Below are positions 59,653-64,000 of a stretch of DNA of 64,000 bases, in pieces. A program made the translations under genes and the position numbers. The notes under the pieces were generated by a model. That model was not told the DNA's origin. It made no database searches and worked only from the letters and a program-made list of their open reading frames with translations. The stretch is from Borborobacter arsenicus (GTDB taxonomy: Bacteria > Pseudomonadota > Alphaproteobacteria > Rhizobiales > Rhizobiaceae): contig NZ_RKST01000020.1 of NCBI RefSeq assembly GCF_003934165.1, positions 36,782 through 100,781 on the forward strand, given 5' to 3'. Every line of letters starts with the position of its first letter. Positions within the stretch are counted from its first letter, which is position 1.

Positions 59653-60459
59653 CTACAACAGCCCGCGTACCAATTCAACAACCGACCGGCAAGAAGTCGG
59701 CCGGATGTGGGTTGAAAACTCACGCGATCGGCGCTTGCGCTCCCCCTTGATCATCGTCGTGATAGAGGATTTGAACGCCGGATTGGTGTTCAGATAGGGA
59801 ACGGTGACAAAGTCCGCCGCGTTACCAGTTCCTACCTTTCCCACCGAAGTGATTTGCCCCGCATGCCGCTCGAGCAGATACCGCAGATGCACCGGCAGCT
59901 TGGCCTGAATCTCATCCTCAGTGAGCGCTTCCAGGAGTTTTAGCTTCGTGCCGCCGCGCCGCCCATAGAACAGGACCGTGCGCTTGCCGTAATGCTCCGG
60001 AAGCCAGCGCTCACCGGCATAGCCGCGATACTCGTCATGGGTGGCGCTCCAGATGTGCTCAAGGCGTTCCTCATGGGAAATGGCCTTCACCGGCCAGGAT
60101 TCGCGCTCGACGATGGCGTCGCGCATTTCCACCGGCGAGCGCGTGTCAGTCAGGTCGCAATAAGCGTGGAAATAGCGGACCTTGCCGTCGATCCGAAGCG
60201 TATAGAAGACGCTGGTGACGGTTTCGGTGAGGAATTCGCGCATGGCGAACATCTCGCCGCGCATCCAGAGCGGCGACAGGACGTCAAGCATATAGTCATG
60301 CTCGACGCGCCCGATCTCGAAATACTCGCCAGCATAGAGATGATCGCTGTTACCCTCAAAGCGATTGGGCCGCTGGGCATGGCGGTCGAACAAGCGAAAC
60401 ATCTGCCGACGATCGGCAACACCGAAGTAGATTTTTCGGATCGAGGAATGAAGGGGCAT
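59653..60459 (-). CDS. DUF1419 family protein (268 aa)
   Basis: Plasmid-type protein. Landmarks: FGVADRRQMFRLFDRHAQRP, YAGEYFEIGRVEHDYMLDVL, LWMRGEMFAMREFLTETVTS, RIDGKVRYFHAYCDLTDTRS, RLEHIWSATHDEYRGYAGER. These match DUF1419, common on rhizobial plasmids and islands. The C-terminal ~75 residues are less family-like. Function unknown. Ribosome binding site AGGAG, 7 bases before the ATG. It marks the return to plasmid-type sequence after the Tad locus. Confidence 0.85.
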   Translation of the reverse strand: MPLHSSIRKIYFGVADRRQMFRLFDRHAQRPNRFEGNSDHLYAGEYFEIGRVEHDYMLDVLSPLWMRGEMFAMREFLTETVTSVFYTLRIDGKVRYFHAYCDLTDTRSPVEMRDAIVERESWPVKAISHEERLEHIWSATHDEYRGYAGERWLPEHYGKRTVLFYGRRGGTKLKLLEALTEDEIQAKLPVHLRYLLERHAGQITSVGKVGTGNAADFVTVPYLNTNPAFKSSITTMIKGERKRRSREFSTHIRPTSCRSVVELVRGLL

Positions 60460-60903
60460 GGGAGGCTCCTGGCCGTTTGCGGGCCGGAGCGCGGTTCATC
60501 CCTTGCGGATCACCATCATCTTCAGCCCTTCCGGACCCCTCCCCCGCGGCCGCCTCTCCGACCGGGCGGGTCAAGGGCCGGCAAAACCGGGCGTAGCTTC
60601 ACCCTTGACGCGGCCGGAGGCATGCGGCAGTCCTCCTTCCTTCTCAGCGGCTCGGTCGCCGGCACCACCGGCACGCCGACCTCCATGGCCAGGTTGCGGG
60701 CGGCAACCTTGTTGCCAAGCCGCCGCATCGTCTCCGGCTTCGGTCCGATGAAGGTGACGCCGGCAGCCTCGCAGGCTTCGACGCCGATGACCAGGCCGGC
60801 ATCGAGGCCCGTGCGGCGATCTATGTGGAGATGTCGGACTGGAGAGCCGGGTTATAGTGCCGCGTCGCCACCGTGCGGAGTTTGATGGGGAAGGAGGGTA
60901 AAC
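60460..60903. other. Intergenic region containing the pyruvate carboxylase fragment (444 bp)
   Basis: Apart from the pyruvate carboxylase-like piece listed separately no gene is seen. The rest is GC-rich, probably decayed. The right end holds the ribosome binding site of the next gene. Confidence 0.4.
60640..60800 (-). pseudogene. Pyruvate carboxylase fragment
   Basis: The minus strand reads VEACEAAGVTFIGPKPETMR, RLGNKVAARNLAMEVGVPVV, then PATEPL. This is a nearly perfect piece of the biotin carboxylase domain of pyruvate carboxylase. The frame diverges on both sides, so about 45 codons of the gene were inserted here. A full-length gene (>1,100 codons) must exist elsewhere or did exist in a donor genome. 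Non-functional. Confidence 0.75.
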
Positions 60904-61905
60904 ATGGGGATCAGGGATCGACTAAGTGCCGCGCTGCGGCTTGCGGCGCTGTGGTGCTGCCTCCCAGCAATGGCCACCGCTGAAGAAAACCTCGGATGGC
61001 ACGGCCAGAAGAGCGAGGACGGAGCGTCGCTGTTCTACGGCATTCCGGAGACGAACCATGCTCCGCTCTCCTTCTCCTGCGCGCAGAGTAGCGACGAGCT
61101 TACGTTCGTCTTTGCGTTCGCGCCGATCAGTGCGGTCGATGGCGTCAAGGTTGAGGTTCTTCTTGAGGCTGGCGACATCTCGGTGCCGATCGCCACCACA
61201 GGGGCGCGGATCGAGATGGACGACAGTCTCATACTCGAAGGCCGAACGATGCTCGATGCCCGTCTCACCGATCTCCTGACCTCGCGCGGCACGTTAAGCG
61301 TGTTTGTCGAGGATGGGGCCGAGGAATACCCGCTCGACGGCGCGCGGGAGGCCGCGGCGGCGCTGATCGAAACCTGCACCGGCAAGGCCTCCAGTGTTAC
61401 CTTCAGTGAGACCACGCAATGCGATCTTGCCGCCTGGGTCAAGAAGGGCGCCCCGGCCGATCTGGCTGTCCGCTCGGGACCGGGGCCGGAACATGCGGCG
61501 CTCGCCACCATTCCCCGACCCTATACCGACGGAGAGGAAATCTATTTCCCGCAGGTGACGATTACCGGCTCCCGCGACGGCTGGTTCCGGATTTCCGAGG
61601 TCATCACCGAACTCTATGGCGGCTGGCCCACGGACCCGGTGATCGCCTTCTCCGGCGAAGGATGGCTACCCGGCAACATGCTGCGGGTGTGGTTGGAATC
61701 TCCCTCCCTCCTGTCGCAGCCGTCCAAGGACGCTCCGGTTGCCTTCACTGTAAGCACATCGAGCAGCACCACCGACGATTTCCAGCTCGATACCCTGTAC
61801 GCCTGCGAAGGTCCGTGGGTCGAGGTCGAGGGGCGGCGTGGTAACGAAAAGCCGCGCGGATGGATCATGGACATTTGCGCAAGCCAGGTGACGACATGCC
61901 CATGA
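60904..61905 (+). CDS. Secreted hypothetical protein with possible SH3b-like domain (333 aa)
   Basis: Signal peptide MGIRDRLSAALRLAALWCCL, then PAMATAEENLG. Residues ~30-155 have a beta-rich domain (TNHAPLSFSCAQSSDELTFV). Residues ~180-270 have an SH3-like text (GAPADLAVRSGPGPEHAALA, and DGWFRISEVITELYGGWPTD), and the C terminus has two cysteines (YACEGPWVEVEGRRGN, MDICASQVTTCP). An excellent ribosome binding site (GGAGGG, 6 bases upstream) marks the start. Probably periplasmic; function unknown. Co-transcribed with the following gene. Confidence 0.7.
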   Translation: MGIRDRLSAALRLAALWCCLPAMATAEENLGWHGQKSEDGASLFYGIPETNHAPLSFSCAQSSDELTFVFAFAPISAVDGVKVEVLLEAGDISVPIATTGARIEMDDSLILEGRTMLDARLTDLLTSRGTLSVFVEDGAEEYPLDGAREAAAALIETCTGKASSVTFSETTQCDLAAWVKKGAPADLAVRSGPGPEHAALATIPRPYTDGEEIYFPQVTITGSRDGWFRISEVITELYGGWPTDPVIAFSGEGWLPGNMLRVWLESPSLLSQPSKDAPVAFTVSTSSSTTDDFQLDTLYACEGPWVEVEGRRGNEKPRGWIMDICASQVTTCP

Positions 61906-61914
61906 GGGGCCGTC

Positions 61915-62295
61915 ATGAAAGTCGCCTTGCGCGCGGCGCTGGCCGGATTGGCAATCGTCTCAATGCCCGCGATACCGGCGTTCGCCGAGCCGGCCTTGCG
62001 TCCCGATCTCGCGGATCCTGTCGGAGGCCGGGAGGACGTGACCTTCGCCGATCTCGTTCGACTCGTCGTACCAGGGACCGCCTGCAACGAGACGATCGAC
62101 GTCAGGGAGATCGGCAGCGAGGCCGTCGAGAATCTGGAACCGGAGTCGATGGCAGCACTGCTGCTTACTGCCGTGTGGGTGCGCTCGGATGGAAATGACC
62201 GGATAGCCTTGCTGCTGGATTTCGGCCGCGGCAGGCATGTCGTCGGGCTGGCCATTCTCGCCCTGTTCGATGTGACGGGCGAGCCGAGGCTTTAG
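61915..62295 (+). CDS. Secreted hypothetical protein (126 aa)
   Basis: Nine bases after the preceding gene. Signal peptide (LRAALAGLAIVSMPAIPAFA), mature part EPALRPDLADPVGGREDVTF, then ADLVRLVVPGTACNETIDVR. It has no clear family. Possibly a periplasmic partner of the gene before it. Ribosome binding site GGGG, 5-6 bases before ATG. Confidence 0.6.
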   Translation: MKVALRAALAGLAIVSMPAIPAFAEPALRPDLADPVGGREDVTFADLVRLVVPGTACNETIDVREIGSEAVENLEPESMAALLLTAVWVRSDGNDRIALLLDFGRGRHVVGLAILALFDVTGEPRL

Positions 62296-62305
62296 GCGTA
62301 GGCGA

Positions 62306-62319
62306 GCACAATATTGTGC
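62306..62319. promoter_or_regulatory. Perfect 14-bp palindrome over the recombinase start
   Basis: GCACAATATTGTGC is a perfect dyad that includes the presumed GTG start of the recombinase gene (62316). It could be an operator for a dimeric repressor or for the recombinase itself. Confidence 0.45.
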
Positions 62320-63800
62320 GCGCGGCCCAATACGTCCGGATGTCGACCGAGCATCAGAAATATTCGACTGAGAACCAGTCGGACACCATCGCTCGGCATG
62401 CAGCCCAGCGCGGCATTTCCATCGTCAAGACATATGCCGACGAAGGTAAGAGTGGCCTTAAGCTCGATGGCCGCGAAGCATTGCAGAGAATGATCGAGGA
62501 TGTTGAGTCCGGCTGCGCGGATTTCAGCATTATCCTCGTTTATGATGTCAGTTGCTGGGGCAGGTTCCAGAACGCGGACGAGTCCGCTTACCTGGAATAT
62601 ATCTGCACACGCGCTGGTATCGCTGTTCACTACTGCGCCGAGCAGTTTGAGAACGACGGCAGCCTCACTGCTACCATCATCAAGAGCATGAAGCGTGCGA
62701 TGGCCGGTGAGTACAGCCGGGAGTTATCGGCGAAGGTATTTGCCGGTCAATGCCGGCTGATCTCATTGGGATTTCGGCAAGGGGGAATGGCTGGATATGG
62801 CCTGCGCTGCAGGTTGGTCGACGAACGTCGCCAGCCAAAAGCGGATCTGCGGACCGGCGAGCACAAGAGCCTGCAGACGGATCGTGTGATCCTGGTTCCA
62901 GGCCCGATGGAGGAGATCCAAACCGTCCGCCGCATGTGAAGGAGGGCCGAAGCGAACGCGAAATCGCTGCCATATTAAATCATCGGCCGACCGTGGACGA
63001 GAGGCACGGTCCACCAAATTCTCACCAACGAAAAATACGTCGGCAACAATGTCTTCAACCGCGTCTCCTTCAAACTGAAGAAGCGCCGCGTCCGCAATCC
63101 TCCTGACATGCTGGTACGTGCCGCTGGGGCGTTTGAGGCCATCGTTCCGCCCGATCTGTTCTTCCGTGCCGCTGCGATGATCGTGGAACGAAATCGCCGC
63201 TTCACCGAGGCGGAGATGCTCGACGGTCTGAAAGCATTGCGGGATATGCACGGTCACCTGTCGGCTTTGATGATCGACGAGCACGATAATCTACCTTCGA
63301 GTTCTGCCTATCGCACACGTTTCGGGAGTCTGCTGCGGGCCTACAAGCTGATCGGCTATACCCCCCAGCGGGACTATCGCTACGTCGAGATCAACCGGTT
63401 CCTGCGCGAACTGCACGCGGATCTAGTCTCCGAAACAGTTCAGCCCATTGAAGGCGTCGGCGCATCTGTCGTACGCGATCCAGCCACGGACCTTCTTGTT
63501 ATCAATGGTGAGTTCATCACATCGATCGTGGTCGCGCGTTGCCTGCAAACCCCAACAGGTTCGCTGCGATGGAAAGTGCGTTTCGATACCGGTCTTCATC
63601 CAGATATCACGATCGCAATCAGGATGGATGCCGAGAACCGATCCGTTATGGACTATTACCTGCTGCCGCACCTGGATTTTCCCGCGGACCGCATCCGCAT
63701 GCAGGAAGAGAACGGTCTTCATCTTGATGCATACCGGGTCGACAGTCTCGACCCGTTCCTGAACCTCACCACACGTTCAAACATCAGGAGAGCGGCATGA
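62316..63800 (+). pseudogene. Large serine recombinase, frameshifted
   Basis: The N-terminal catalytic domain is clear: VRAAQYVRMSTEHQKYSTEN with the nucleophile Ser in VRMSTEHQ, TYADEGKSGLKLDGREALQR, IILVYDVSCWGRFQNADESA, CAEQFENDGSLTATIIKSMK. A stop follows QTVRRM at 62937. The family text goes on in the next frame (EGRSEREIAAILNHR, 62940-62990), then in the first frame (RGTVHQILTNEKYVGNNVFN and MLVRAAGAFEAIVPPDLFFR), ending at 63800. Two small deletions thus split it, and no active integrase is expected. The next gene overlaps by four bases. Confidence 0.75.
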
Positions 63801-63885
63801 GCCAGACTGCACCGGAGATTCAAAGCATCCCCGTCGATCGCATCGTCGTCCTGAACCCTCGCGCGCGCAACAAGAAGATATTCGC
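63797..63885 (+). pseudogene. ParB-like gene, 5' fragment cut by an insertion
   Basis: Starts MSQTAPEIQSIPVDRIVVLN, then PRARNKKIFA, as in ParB-type proteins encoded after recombinases in rhizobial islands. The family text ends abruptly at 63885, where sequence like an IS end begins. AGGAG precedes the ATG, which overlaps the recombinase stop (ATGA). Confidence 0.6.
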
Positions 63886-64000
63886 TGTCAATGACCATGG
63901 AATCGGGACCCCGTATTTTCGCGTAAAAGGGACCCCCTGCTTGGGTTGATGAAGGGCACGGCGGTGAGCGCCCGATCAGGCGAAGCTGGTCGGGGTTGCA
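63886..64000. mobile_element. Probable IS21-type element end at the right window edge
   Basis: From 63886 the sequence reads TGTCAATGACCATGGAATC and contains GGGACCCC twice (63905-63912, 63929-63936) around TTTTCGCGTAAAA. Short repeats of this type are typical of IS21 element ends. Only the end is in the window, so no transposase gene is seen. Confidence 0.5.

Noticed and set aside
1..64000. tRNA genes or tRNA-type attachment sites
   Set aside because: Looked for T-loop-like sequences (GGTTCGANTCC) in the intergenic gaps and found none convincing; a covariance-model search would be decisive.

Overview
The window looks like part of an alphaproteobacterial accessory replicon or genomic island from the Rhizobiales (Mesorhizobium/Aminobacter/Phyllobacteriaceae-like). 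Signs are the high GC content, a Tad/Cpa pilus locus of rhizobial type, a TRAP and a Liv-type ABC importer, a FecR-like/CHASE2-cyclase pair, and a set of rhizobial plasmid genes (DUF736, DUF932, DUF1173, DUF1419, DUF2493, Toprim, large ParB, relaxase). Assignments come from reading protein sequence by eye; no database search was run.

Layout. 1-0.33 kb: broken IS110-type transposase running off the left edge. 0.58-2.33 kb: a YciI/DGPF protein and an ECF sigma factor of the type usually paired with it. 2.35-5.79 kb (minus): a TRAP importer (DctP, DctQ, DctM) plus a 61-aa membrane protein. 6.2-9.6 kb: a FecR-domain protein with a long Pro-Asp-Arg tail, convergent with a CHASE2 adenylate cyclase. 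9.8-11.5 kb: a frameshifted DnaJ-zinc-finger-like membrane protein and an SGNH hydrolase. 12.2-27.1 kb: a mobilization and plasmid-maintenance block: relaxase, MobC-like protein, a divergent ParA/VirC1-like plus RHH pair across a hairpin-rich candidate oriT, an XRE regulator, DUF736, DUF2493, Toprim, DUF1173, DUF932 and a 713-aa ParB. 27.6-29.1 kb: an FAD/BBE oxidase. 29.3-29.7 kb: a proC-like remnant. 30.2-35.0 kb (minus): a five-gene Liv-type ABC importer.

35.0-41.4 kb is a decayed zone. It holds an internally deleted IS66 element with a perfect 8-bp target duplication, IS5-type remnants, a frameshifted regulator fragment, several very small membrane-peptide genes with good ribosome binding sites, and a small cytochrome c. 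41.5-59.6 kb is a Tad (Flp) pilus system in two arms. The minus arm carries tadA, tadB, tadC, a TadD-like lipoprotein and the prepilin peptidase. The plus arm carries flp, cpaB, cpaC, a CpaD-like lipoprotein, three TadE/G-type pseudopilins, cpaE, an L,D-transpeptidase and a membrane coiled-coil protein. A PAP2-type membrane protein lies between the arms. A further Tad-domain protein and an LppC-like lipoprotein follow on the minus strand.

59.6-64 kb returns to plasmid-type genes: DUF1419, a pyruvate carboxylase fragment, two secreted hypotheticals, a frameshifted serine recombinase, and a ParB-like gene cut by what looks like an IS21-type end. The Tad, TRAP and ABC modules are therefore flanked on both sides by mobile or plasmid-type genes, so the whole window is probably horizontally acquired. 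I saw no rRNA, tRNA or CRISPR array. I did not find a clearly new defence or biosynthetic system. The most unusual items are a 135-bp nested palindrome (18241-18375), the four-hairpin cluster at 15185-15278, the DnaJ-like gene split over two frames, and the cluster of very small membrane-peptide genes.
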